A DNA stretch of 64,000 bases. Source: Torreya grandis. Its lineage: Eukaryota > Streptophyta > Pinopsida > Cupressales > Taxaceae. The position numbers were made by a program, and so were the translations under genes. The notes beneath the pieces are model-generated. The model had not been told where the DNA came from, made no database searches, and saw only the letters and a list, made by a program, of their open reading frames with translations. Below are positions 38,330 through 47,594 of the stretch, one piece after another (the stretch's first letter is position 1; each line of letters starts with the position of its first letter). The DNA lies in NCBI GenBank assembly GCA_037957365.1, contig JARHVA010004227.1, positions 706,001-770,000 of the forward strand, read 5' to 3'.

Positions 38330-38740
38330 ATGTTTTTTTATGGCTCCAAATTCCAACATGGTGGAAGTCCTAGAGTTATTCTCATTCCCCTTAATGGTGA
38401 ACCTCTTCCCCTTTCCTTTAAACTTGACTTCAAATGCACCAAAAATATAGTTGATTATGAAGCCCTAGTCATGGGTCTCCAAACCACTCTACCTTTATGA
38501 GTTAAAGCAATCATTGTCTTTGGCAAATCCCAATTGGTCATCAACCTTGTCAATAGATCCTACCAATGTAAACATGATGTCCTATTGAAGTATAAACAAC
38601 TTGTAGATGTATTCTTAGCATCATTAGATCATTACCTTATCTATTTAGTTCCTCGATCTACCAACAAATTCATAGATACTATGGCTTACCTTGCTTCCCA
38701 AATCCCATCTCAACCTATCAAATCTAAACTATTTGTCACC
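38330..38740 (+). pseudogene. Element C pol: second (archaeal-type) RNase H
   Basis: FYGSKFQHGGSPRVILIP, then LDFKCTKNIVDYEALVMGLQ, then KSQLVINLVNRSYQCKHDVL and YLVPRSTNKFIDTMA mark an RVT_3-type RNase H lying after the ordinary RNase H. The first acidic residue (FDG in the family) is Tyr here; the Glu in DYEAL is kept. This second RNase H is diagnostic of the Tat lineage. The open stretch 38534-38920 is its C-terminal part and linker. Confidence 0.82.
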
Positions 38741-38929
38741 ATCCATCTATTTCTCACACCCTCATATATTAGTTCTAACCTTCCTATGATTTTTAGTGTG
38801 GAAGCATCTTCTTTTGACATTTGGTACAACCAAAATTTTAACTACCTTAGCCTCATCATTGTTCTTCCCAACCTTTTGAGGAATTCCCAAAGAGCCTTTA
38901 TTCAAAGTACCTCCTTTTAAACCATACTA

Positions 38930-39004
38930 GGGTGAATCCTTTATAAACGTGGCTTTGACAGCCTCCTTATTCATTGCTTTCATAGTCATGAAGCTTCCCA
39001 TGCT
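38930..39004 (+). pseudogene. Element C pol: integrase N-terminal stub
   Basis: Starts ILYKRGFDSLLIHCFHSHEA, the usual beginning of the Tat integrase zinc domain, and stops at the ATGCT target site of element E. It continues at 48999 with IKEIHDGIYGKAL. Confidence 0.7.
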
Positions 39005-39271
39005 TGTTTCTACCTCAATTTTGCTTTTCAGACTGTAAAGAAAGAAACTAGAAGAAAGTAAAGGACAAGGCTTGGAAGTACCTGGACATAAGATTGCGCA
39101 CCGTAAATCCAGACGTTCGTGGGCACTCCTCTTTGGCTGTGGAGGAATGACACCTGCAAGAAAAAAAGAAAACTAGGACAAGAAAAATGTTAGACAGATA
39201 GGCAGTGGGTTGCCAAGCAAAGGCTTGTTCCCAGAAGTGTAAAAACTTCCTTAAAGGAGGTCAACCCACTG

Positions 39272-39281
39272 TTTTTATAAG
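39272..39281 (-). promoter_or_regulatory. TATA box of element E 3' LTR
   Basis: - strand CTTATAAAAAC, about 270 bp before the LTR end. The same bases are at 47862-47871 in the 5' LTR, where they would drive the element. The nearest CCGACGTCGG-type cluster lies about 115-205 bp upstream. Confidence 0.55.
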
Positions 39282-39395
39282 ATAAGTGACTGATAAAAGA
39301 TAGAATGATAGAATACAAAAGTGACAAAAAGATTAAAAAAGAAAGAAGAAAACAAAATGATTACCTGAATGAAGGAGTATGGCTGAAGACAGTCG

Positions 39396-39485
39396 CCGAG
39401 GTCGGTAATGTCACCGGCGTCGGTTATCTGATCTGCCGTTGTCGGCTATCCTGTCGACGTCGGTTGGGGGAGTGACCGGCGTCGG
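39396..39485 (-). repeat. Palindrome cluster 1 in element E LTR
   Basis: Five 10-bp motifs start at 39396, 39414, 39436, 39454 and 39476 (spacing 18, 22, 18, 22): CCGAGGTCGG, CCGGCGTCGG, CCGTTGTCGG, TCGACGTCGG, CCGGCGTCGG. The consensus CCGACGTCGG is a perfect palindrome around a GACGTC core. The same cluster is at 47986-48075 in the other LTR. It lies upstream of the TATA box. Confidence 0.85.
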
Positions 39486-40018
39486 TCGGGGTTGTGGCCT
39501 GTAGTCGGGTTTGAGCAGGGTCTGGACTGAGTCTTGCTCTGTGGTCTGTCCGTGGACGGGTTTAAGTCTGATGGACGGGTCTGAGTCTGATGGACGGGTC
39601 TGGGGATGGTCTTAGGCAGAGATAAGGGGAGAGGAAGAGACAGGATTCACAGAGGAAGGGGCCTGAGAAGGCTTTTGCAGAGGAAGGGGCCTGAGAAGGC
39701 TTTGCAGCCTCTCAGGGGGAGGGACAAAGGAAGAGACACAGAGGACAATAGAAGATAGATTATTAAACTGAAGAAATGAAATAAAAACCAGACTAGCTTA
39801 CCTGTAGCCTGCTGAAAGAAGAGAGAGGAAGATGTTGTTGGAGCCACAGAAGAGTTGCTGCAAGGAGGAGATACTGGTCCAGGGCCTGCTTCACCTGTTG
39901 CTGTTGCTGCACGAGGTTAAGACGGAGGAGAGATGAGAGCCAAAGCGCTGAGAGAAGTCATTTGCGAGCTCAAGAGTCTAGGGGGTGCAACAGACGCAGA
40001 AGGGGATAATGAAGGCTG

Positions 40019-40067
40019 CCGACGCCGGCAGTTCCGCCGACGTCGGCCGAAGGGTCGCCGACGTCGG
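40019..40067 (-). repeat. Palindrome cluster 2 in element E LTR
   Basis: CCGACGCCGG, CCGACGTCGG and CCGACGTCGG start at 40019, 40037 and 40058 (spacing 18, 21). The other LTR copy is at 48609-48657. Two of three copies are perfect palindromes. It is distal U3, about 740 bp upstream of the TATA box. Confidence 0.82.
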
Positions 40068-40403
40068 CGGTCGCAGGATGGGCACAGAGGCTAAAAATAG
40101 CCTCTGCCCATTCTTGCACGCCGCCGAGCGAGGGGTCATGGGCAGAACGGTCGCAAGGTTGCCAAAATGGACGAGGGGGGATATAATGGTGAGATTTGGG
40201 CTAATAAATGCTAAGGGAAGGTGGAGGGATTCAAGGGGGGATCCAAGGAGGCAAGGGTAGGGTGGAAAAGGGGGGCCTCAATTAATTAAAAGATGTTAAT
40301 TTCTAATTAATAAGACCTAGGTGGGTTAGGGACCAAGGAGGACTAGGAGGGAGAAAGGACCAAGGGGGAGAACCAAGGTGCAGACACGTTTGCGGTGTCT
40401 ACA

Positions 40404-40416
40404 TTTGCCCATTTTT
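40404..40416 (-). other. Element E polypurine tract
   Basis: On the - strand AAAAATGGGCAAA immediately precedes the 3' LTR (TGTAGACACC). Composition and place fit the plus-strand primer. Confidence 0.6.
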
Positions 40417-42626
40417 GTCTTGTTGGTTATTCTAGACGAACTGCAAGACAAAAACAGGAGTTGGTTGCCCCAGAAAAAGGATGAGGTGTTCCCCCCTCAA
40501 AGCGATAGTCGAGAGAAGGGAACCGAAGATCGAGTGTCGATTTGACAAAGAAATGGATAGAAAAGAGAGTGAGTGAAAACGCTGCCATAGTCATGATTGC
40601 GCGTAGTCCACTTCACGAGAGGGTCAGGTCAAATTGTCGCATGGTCAAGGGTCAAGGAGTGCCAAAATTGAAGTAATCGGGCCCCAGCATTTAGTCATCT
40701 GCTGATCGGGTCACTCAATCTAAGCTAAAGCTCCAAATGGTCGTCGTGTCCCAGGTATCCAGGGCTCAGGAAGTGCTCCCAAAAACATGAAAAGGCCACA
40801 AGTGGTCGGGATCAACTGGCTCGCGATCCTACACTTGTGAAGGGTCAAAAAAGGTCTGCGAACAATTCTGTTAACCAGCCGTGGAATAGCATACACGCAA
40901 AAACAACCAAGGCAACATTGGCTTGGAAGGAGGTCAAAGAAGAAGGAGATAGGCATGGTCGCCAATGGTCATTGGTCAAGAGGATGGATGGACGAAAGGA
41001 TGCGGCCGAGCTAACCCCAGAAGACCCCATGTCAACTGAGTGCTGCCTACATAGCCCCTGGTGACAGGGCCTCAGGCCGATGTAGTTCTCCCTAAAAGGG
41101 AGGGAGGGTCAGAGGGATTGATTGGTCTTGGTCAAAGGTCTATGACTGGTTGTGGTCAAAGGTCTTGGTCAAAGTGACGAAGTTGGGCGTGATAAGAGTC
41201 AAAGAAGAGAAGGTTTGTCCATCGTAGAGATGAACAAACGGGGGTGGTCGAGCTAACCTCAGAAGATGTGGTATCTGAGTGCTGCCTACATAGCCCTGGT
41301 CATAGGGCCTCAGACCAATGTAGTTCGGACTAAGAGGGTCAAAATGGTCGATGATGAGATTGGTCATGTGTTGAAATGACGAGGCTAAGATGAGGATAAA
41401 AGGATGCTACAGATGGTGTATTCTGTAGAAGTGGTCGAGGGTCTTTCATCTCTAGCAAGTTTCCATAGTCGTGATGGATATATGCTAAAAATGAATAAAG
41501 GGTCTATTTATGCTTCAGCAAGTATTGGTTTATGCTTAACATAAATTTGGGTTTGGTCGATAGTTTCCATGTGTATTGGTGTCCATGGGAACTATGCGAA
41601 ATGGACAAGGATGATGCCTAATGTCATATTGAAAATGTCGAGGTTGGGTTGAAAATGTTGAAGTTGGCTTGGTTTAAGGATGAGTCGACAAGAGACGTGG
41701 CCAAAGCGTGACCAAAGTGTAGAGAAAAGGTGAAAGGCAAATTGCTCTTTCATTGACAAGGACCAGAAAGGAAGCATAGATAGGGGTTACTAGAACCAAA
41801 GCCCCATTCATGCATTGCGTCGTTGACCAGTGTTGAGTTAGAACGGTAATCGAATCACTTTGACATTAAAGTGAGCTCGAAGTCCCTTGAGCCGGTGATA
41901 GGAGGAGGATAGGGTAACCCAGTGTAAGAGCAGGAATAACCTTGCCCCTTTTTATAGGAGACCCTGAGACAACTACAAGCCAATGTCCATGACTCATTTT
42001 TTTTTTTTTTTTTTTGCGCAGACTGATCGATGCGGGAAGCCTGCATAGAGATGTCATTTGATGTAATGGTCATGTTGCGAAGCTGATCGATGCGGGAAGC
42101 TTCTAAAGTAGTTGTTGTTTATTGCCAGAGTAGTCATAGCCATCCTTCGAGGGAGTGGTCTATATTTTTGCTTGATAATGTTTGATAAGTTGGCCTAGCT
42201 GTCCTTCAAGGGATCAGTCTAGTAATACAGCAATGATAGTACAGCTGTCCTTCGAGGGATCAGTCTGTCTTTTTTTTTTTTGACTTGACTTGATTTAAAG
42301 ACCATGGATATGTTTTGACATCTTGACTTGGATATATTGATAGAAATGAGAGTCACGGACAAGACTGTAGAAGCTCAAGGACGCCCCTTTTATTAGGACA
42401 AAGCATCACTGCATCCTAAAAGGGTTGTAAAGGACTTGTTAAGGGGGAATAGGGTTGAAAGGGATGAGGATTAAGAGGACGAGGATTGCTCAAGGGACGA
42501 GCTCAAGTTACGTGCCAAGTAGACGAGTACTCGACTAGCAGAAGAATGGTCGAAGATGCAAGACAGAAAGGGGTTTAAGGTCTAATAAGACCCTGGGCCA
42601 TGCTAGTATGTTAAGGTCCGAGTCAA
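40417..42626 (-). other. Element E 3' non-coding region with internal repeats
   Basis: 2.2 kb between the gag stop and the polypurine tract, without a supported gene. It holds an approximately 85-bp direct repeat (about 41007-41095 and 41248-41337, both with GAGTGCTGCCTACATAGCC), two copies of CTGATCGATGCGGGAAGC (42023-42040 and 42083-42100), three copies of a GTCCTTCGAGGGATCAGTCT-like string (42141, 42199, 42245), and T-runs at about 42000-42015 and 42271-42281. In an autonomous relative this place would hold pol; here no pol remnant is visible. Confidence 0.7.
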
Positions 42627-45600
42627 TTAGGAGCAAACTTGCCCCATTTGCCTCTTTCCAGATTGGTCAGGTGTTGATTGATGGATGTGAAGGTGGTTGA
42701 CATTGTCGTTGGCTGGTTGAAAAAAGGTTGAATGTTTGGTCGAGAGGTTTGGTTGATTGATATGTGGTCGAAGCTTGATTGAGACTGGTCGAATAATTGG
42801 TCGGGGGTTGGGTCGATGGACACTTGGTCGAGATGAGTGATTGATACGTGGTAGAGACTGGGTTGAAGAGTTGGTCGAGGTTTGGATGAAGGATGAATCC
42901 CCCCAGCGGGTAGGGAGAATGTTTGAAAGATTGGTTAAGGTTGGTTGAGGTTTAGTGGTCAGATGGACGGTGTTAATGTCGAATAAGGGGGTCAAAGGCG
43001 GCAAAGGGACCACAGGCTGGCGTGGAGATCCCGATTTAAGCGATGAGGTTGGAGAGGCATGAGTCGGGGTTGATGTTTTGTTGAAGAGGTGGTCAAGAGG
43101 ATCCTTGGTGAGAAGGGTATCCTTTTTCCGGTGTTGACGAGTGACAGCTTTGAGAGCGCAACAACGCTCAGTGTCATGTCCCGGAATGTGATGATAGTGA
43201 CAGAATGTAGAGTTGTCGAACCAAGATGGCCTTGATCCGAGAGGTGATGGGTGAGGCGGTGTTGAAGGTTTATTGATGATGTGGTCAAGAAGGGAGGTGT
43301 CATTCACCAAACATTGGCGAATGGCAACCTTGAGGGCATGACAATGCTCCGTGTCGTGCCCAGGCGTGCGATGATACGCACAAATGCAAGTGTCATCGAA
43401 CCAAGGTGGTTTAGGTCCGAGAGATTGATATTGTCTAAGAGGCGGGAGGTCGAGGCGAGAGGACTGCAACAAGTGCCGTAAGAGGAAGGCATATGAACCT
43501 GCTAACGGGTCTGGATGTTTTATTGCAGTGAGGGTTGGTGACTTTTGCTTAGGCGAGGTTAGAAGAGGTTTCCGTACCACCTTATGGGTTGATGGCGCGG
43601 TGACAGATGGAGACGGCTCTTTCTTGACGATTGATACCGCCTTTTTAGGAGAGGGACGACTGGAGGTAGGCAGAGGAAGCAAGGGAGGTAACGAGTTTTG
43701 GTTGAAGGTCGGAGTGGGAAGGATGCTAGCCAAGGTCGAAGGATGGGGGCCCAAAATGGATGGCAATGGTGACGGAGAAGGAGGCGTTCGTTTCAGCGGT
43801 CTGGCAGTCTTCTTCGTCTTGGTCGGAAGACTGCTACTAGTCGAGGTCTGGCCCAGGTCCACCTTCACTTGCGGGTGAGTGAGGGAGGAGATAGGACGAA
43901 TGCCAAATGACTTGATGGGTTTGGACGAGATAGATGCAGGCTTCGGTTTGGACGGATTTGGTTGAGGTTTGAGAGTCTGGTCTTTGTCAAGAGTCTGACG
44001 AGATTCCTCCTTAGGAGGATTAGCGGCATGTGATGAGAGGGCGCGGGTATGTTGAAGGGTTTTAAGTCGCTCCCACAACACCTGAGGCGTCACTTTCCTC
44101 GAAGGGAGAAGCTCAATCTTCTCCACTAACTGGGAAAATGGCTGAGAGGAAGATGTTGATGGTTGCGAGATTGAAGACGAGACGGGAGTAGTGGTCTTGG
44201 ACACATGATGCGGTGAAGTCATGACAGATGAAGACGAAGGAGAGACAGGTTCTTCCCTGGGTGGAGAAGAAACTGGGGAGCGAGGCTCCTCCAGTGGGTA
44301 AAGGGCAGGGATGACAGTGCCCTCCACTTGCGGCTGAGGAGTAGGAAGGGTCGGGTCCTCCATAGGCTGCAGAAAGGAGGATGGCGAGACCGGAGGTGCT
44401 GGTAAGGCTGAGGCGTCCTCCAATATGAGAGAGGTCAATGGAGAACTAGCCGGGGAGAGAGGCTCGTCCACATGTGACGGACTGATAGATGGACTAACCT
44501 CAAGAGGCTGATTGGGGACGAAAGGAGAGACCGTATTGACTGTCCGAATATTGTGCTCATGATTGTCGTCAATTAAGGTCTGGACATTGTTCTGAGTTGG
44601 CGGATGATTGGGAAAAGGTTGTTTGAAGATGTCAATGGCCTGATTAGGAGGTGCATTTGGATTGTCTAAGATGAGATCCCCCTTCTCAAGCATGTCTTGT
44701 ATTATGTTCTTAAAGGTCTTGCAGTTCTCCGTGTCATGGCCCTTAACACGGTGGAAGCTGCAGAAGTCTTGCTCCCTATACCACGCGGGGATGGCGTGTG
44801 AGGGATCGAATTGAGGAGGAGGTCGGGCTTGAGGGAGATTGAGGACTCCCTGTTTAAGAAGCTTTTCCAGCACAGACGCATATGATTCTCCAAGAGGAGT
44901 ATATCGTCGCTGCAAGTATCTTTGCTGGAATTGCCGAGTAGCGCTCTGAGATGTAGAGGGCTCAGGCTGATTGGTCGAAGAAGATGAAGGTCTGATAACC
45001 ACGGCATTAGCTGAAGCCTTGGATTTAGAATTGGACGATGATGGCTTGGCGGAAGAAGAGTCATTGGTCTTAGAGCTGGGATTCTTACTCCGCAACTTGA
45101 CTTTGTTCTCCTCGATGGCACGCAACTCAAGTTTGCGGGCCATCGTGAAGGCCTCGTCAAAAGTGCGGAAGGTTTGAACCCTCAGAGTGGAAGAGATATG
45201 TCGGGCACAGGCTTGAGAAAAGAGTTCAATAAGCTCGGCCTGAGGCAAGGAAAAGGAGAGTTGGTTGATAAGGCCTCTCCATCGAGCCACAAAGTCGGCT
45301 ATGGACTCGTCCTCGAATTGCCGAATAGAATAGAGGTCCGTGATCGAGACCTTCTTGGTTATGTTGATAGAAAAGTGATCGAGGAATAGCTGAGCCAATT
45401 GCGTGAATGAGAAGAGAGAATGACTAGGAAGGGAGCTGTACCAGTCAAGTGCAGCACCCGAGAGAGACATAGGAAACGTGCGTAAGAGTAACACATCGTC
45501 ATGGCCAATGAGGTAGCAGGCGTGTCTGAATGCCCGCAAGTGTTTTTGTGGGTCTTCCTTGTTTTGAAAACAAGAAAACTTTGGAAGCTCCCACTGGCTA

Positions 45601-46478
45601 GGATATGGTCTGACTGGGACAGAAGGATGGATGGGCTCGTTACAGATCTGCTCATATGAAAGAGTGTTGCGCGAGCTGGAAACAGAGGTCTCAAGACTGG
45701 TCATCTTGTCCATCAGCATCTTGATGATGTCTGCCGACGGATTGACGGGTTGCGCGCCCCCTAAGTTGTAGGGCGCTTGAAAGAGGTTAGAGGAGGCGTG
45801 CGACATAGTCAGTTGTATAATATACGGATGACTAATCGCAGGGGTAGAAGTGAAGGCTAAAGGTGGTTGGTTAGAAGACATAGCTGGGCCCGTTGTTGCC
45901 ATGAGAGGTTGGACTGTGGTAACGGGGGCCAAGGGATAAGAAGCCACCCTGGTGTTGATAGGGGCCAGGGTAGGCGGGATAGAGACGACAAGGTTTTGAA
46001 ATGGAGTGGATAGAGGTTGAGCGGGTTGAGGTTGACAAGGGGCCGGAACCCCGGTGGAAGTGGGCCCAATGATAGAGGGAGAGGCCACACCTGGAGGATT
46101 GGTCAAAGTCTGGTCAGTGGTCAAAGCGATGGCTTGAGTGTCCGAAGGTTGAACTATGGATGTTGTCGATACAGCTGTGGTCGTGACAAGGGAGGTCGGC
46201 ATTTCGTAGATCGGATTGCCCAAGGAGTCCCGCGTTCGGCTATGCGCGAGATAATGTTGCAAAGCCTTGACATTGAGGTCCAAGAATCGCTCGAAGTCTT
46301 GGTCCCCTTCTTGGACAATGGGAGTCTGCGGCGGGGTCGGACGGACAGGAGTTCTTTCGGTCTCCGAGTTGAACTCCATTGTAGGCTTGGTCACGGATGG
46401 GGTGGACGGAAGTGGTTGACGGCAGGCGTGGTCGACAAGAGCCTTGGCTTGGCTACGAGTGAAAACCATGCAAGGCAA
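42627..46478 (-). CDS. gag: Element E Gag polyprotein, intact, 1283 aa
   Basis: The only long intact ORF in the window. The N-terminus MPCMVFTRSQAKA may start at M1 or M4. Residues about 95-240 are Pro/Ser/Thr-rich. The retrotrans_gag capsid core is about 296-450 (WELPKFSCF, then SGAALDWYSSLP, then FVARWRGLINQL). Three zinc knuckles of the form C-X2-H-X4-H-X4-C follow: C573-H576-H581-C586, C1033-H1036-H1041-C1046 and C1093-H1096-H1101-C1106. Residues 526-603 and 988-1067 are a diverged duplication of a helix-plus-knuckle module. Long Pro/Ser-rich linkers join them. It should assemble particles that package the element RNA; enzymes must come from elsewhere. It is much longer than a typical gypsy Gag (300-500 aa), but the decayed gag of element C has the same plan. 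Confidence 0.93.
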   Translation of the reverse strand: MPCMVFTRSQAKALVDHACRQPLPSTPSVTKPTMEFNSETERTPVRPTPPQTPIVQEGDQDFERFLDLNVKALQHYLAHSRTRDSLGNPIYEMPTSLVTTTAVSTTSIVQPSDTQAIALTTDQTLTNPPGVASPSIIGPTSTGVPAPCQPQPAQPLSTPFQNLVVSIPPTLAPINTRVASYPLAPVTTVQPLMATTGPAMSSNQPPLAFTSTPAISHPYIIQLTMSHASSNLFQAPYNLGGAQPVNPSADIIKMLMDKMTSLETSVSSSRNTLSYEQICNEPIHPSVPVRPYPSQWELPKFSCFQNKEDPQKHLRAFRHACYLIGHDDVLLLRTFPMSLSGAALDWYSSLPSHSLFSFTQLAQLFLDHFSINITKKVSITDLYSIRQFEDESIADFVARWRGLINQLSFSLPQAELIELFSQACARHISSTLRVQTFRTFDEAFTMARKLELRAIEENKVKLRSKNPSSKTNDSSSAKPSSSNSKSKASANAVVIRPSSSSTNQPEPSTSQSATRQFQQRYLQRRYTPLGESYASVLEKLLKQGVLNLPQARPPPQFDPSHAIPAWYREQDFCSFHRVKGHDTENCKTFKNIIQDMLEKGDLILDNPNAPPNQAIDIFKQPFPNHPPTQNNVQTLIDDNHEHNIRTVNTVSPFVPNQPLEVSPSISPSHVDEPLSPASSPLTSLILEDASALPAPPVSPSSFLQPMEDPTLPTPQPQVEGTVIPALYPLEEPRSPVSSPPREEPVSPSSSSVMTSPHHVSKTTTPVSSSISQPSTSSSQPFSQLVEKIELLPSRKVTPQVLWERLKTLQHTRALSSHAANPPKEESRQTLDKDQTLKPQPNPSKPKPASISSKPIKSFGIRPISSLTHPQVKVDLGQTSTSSSLPTKTKKTARPLKRTPPSPSPLPSILGPHPSTLASILPTPTFNQNSLPPLLPLPTSSRPSPKKAVSIVKKEPSPSVTAPSTHKVVRKPLLTSPKQKSPTLTAIKHPDPLAGSYAFLLRHLLQSSRLDLPPLRQYQSLGPKPPWFDDTCICAYHRTPGHDTEHCHALKVAIRQCLVNDTSLLDHIINKPSTPPHPSPLGSRPSWFDNSTFCHYHHIPGHDTERCCALKAVTRQHRKKDTLLTKDPLDHLFNKTSTPTHASPTSSLKSGSPRQPVVPLPPLTPLFDINTVHLTTKPQPTLTNLSNILPTRWGDSSFIQTSTNSSTQSLPRINHSSRPSVHRPNPRPIIRPVSIKLRPHINQPNLSTKHSTFFQPANDNVNHLHIHQSTPDQSGKRQMGQVCS

Positions 46479-47572
46479 AGAAGGTTCAGGTCTCAGGAAC
46501 TGTGTTGCTCAGTTTCAGAAGACCAGGATGAAGTCTTTGACAGAAAAAGGACAGGTTTCAGGTTGCTGGTTTTGGAAAAAAAGGACAGTGACAGAGACCG
46601 ACGTCGGTTGAAAAACCGATGTCGGTAGTAAATGAGGCCGATGTCGGTCAGATGACCGATGCCGGTAACAGAGGAAGCCGACGTCGGTATCAGAACCGAT
46701 GCCGGTGACAGGGGAAGCCGACGTCGGTGGCAGAACCGATGTCGGTGACTGTGTTTTCCAGAGAGCCAAAAGGTTCTTGGAAAAACAAAGAAGAAAACGT
46801 CCTCACACACTCAAACAAACAGATGAGAGGAGGAAAACAGAAGAAGACAGACAAGCCTAAGCGATAAATCCTAGGAATTAACCTTAGAAACTTGTGGCTT
46901 ATGCCTTAGATGAATGTTTGGGGGAGATTGGCTGAAAAAAGGGTCCTAGAAGAAGGCGGTCTAAGGATGGTTTCAGGTGTTGTTTTAGGTGCTCAAAGAT
47001 CTGTGTTAGGGTCTGGTACGTGGCCTGGTGCTAAGGAGCAAGCTCCCCTCACTTCACGATTCCAGTGGTTAGCTGGTCTCGCTTAGCCAAGATATACCTC
47101 GCCTAGAGTTTAGACTCCGCCAGAGAACGGAGTGGGCTTCCCCCTTGGTGATGAAATCCAAGTGGGGTCACCGGGACGGGTAAGGTATCTGCTGGGGGAT
47201 GAATTCCCAGTCGGGCCTTGTCTCAGGTATGTTTTATGTTTGTTTTGTGCATGTGATTCGGTAGTGTAACATAAAGTGTCTACGGTTTATTCAATATGCG
47301 CCTAAGTTACTAGATGTGGACTAATGCAAGCACAAGCAGAAATGAAAGTGCAAATACGTTTTAAGCCCAAGTCGAAATGTGATATTGTTATGAAGACAAG
47401 ATGGAGAAAGGGACGAGAGTATGATATTTAGACTAGTCTAGAATGCAAGGAAGAAAGGTTCGTTTTAGACCCGCTTATAGTGACATTTGGAATAGAAGAA
47501 AGAGACAAGAAGAAAGGAGCCTAAATGCACCTAAATGAATGAAAAGGAAAAGGAACCCAGGAGGAACCTAGG
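46479..47572 (-). other. Element E leader (5' UTR)
   Basis: 1.1 kb between primer site and gag start. It has no conserved ORF. It contains the eight-copy palindrome array 46598-46745, ending 120 bp before the gag start, plus GA-rich and C-rich mixed sequence. The + strand ORF across 46017-46628 is an antisense artefact. Confidence 0.75.
46598..46745 (-). repeat. 40-bp tandem array carrying eight CCGACGTCGG-type palindromes (element E leader)
   Basis: 10-bp motifs start at 46598, 46616, 46638, 46656, 46678, 46696, 46718 and 46736. Spacing alternates 18 and 22 bp exactly, giving four 40-bp units. Copies are CCGACGTCGG (three) and the single- or double-change forms CCGATGTCGG and CCGATGCCGG. 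Spacers are purine-rich on the + strand (for example AGGAAG, CAGAA). The same motif and 18/22 rhythm occurs in the LTR clusters of the element. Confidence 0.9.
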
Positions 47573-47590
47573 GTCCCACCGGGCGTGCCA
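47573..47590 (-). other. Element E primer-binding site
   Basis: - strand TGGCACGCCCGGTGGGAC, four bases (TCTC) after the 5' LTR. It begins with the TGG complementary to a tRNA CCA end and has the same spacing as in element A. I do not assign the tRNA species. Confidence 0.65.
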
Positions 47591-47594
47591 GAGA

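Larger units (their letters stand above)
39005..40403 (-). repeat. Element E 3' LTR
   Basis: On the sense (-) strand it begins TGTAGACACC and ends GGTAGAAACA. It contains two palindrome clusters (40019-40067 and 39396-39485), a TATA box (39272-39281), a 19-bp triple repeat (GGACGGG starts at 39554, 39573, 39592) and a 32-bp direct duplication (about 39653-39710, AGAGGAAGGGGCCTGAGAAG). Confidence 0.95.

Noticed and set aside
39985..40260. 91-codon ORF present also at 48575-48850
   Set aside because: Both lie at the same place in the two LTRs of element E and run through a palindrome cluster; duplication comes from the LTR pair, not gene conservation.
43528..43878. + strand ORF of 116 codons inside element E (also 43281-43481, 44971-45177, 45174-45389, 46017-46628)
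   Set aside because: Antisense to the intact gag ORF, no recognisable motif, explained by the biased composition of gag.
46493..46810. - strand 105- and 84-codon ORFs with repeated Thr-Ser-Val and His-Arg motifs
   Set aside because: They are the 40-bp palindrome array read in different frames; a 40-bp period shifts frame each unit, so no repeat protein is encoded.
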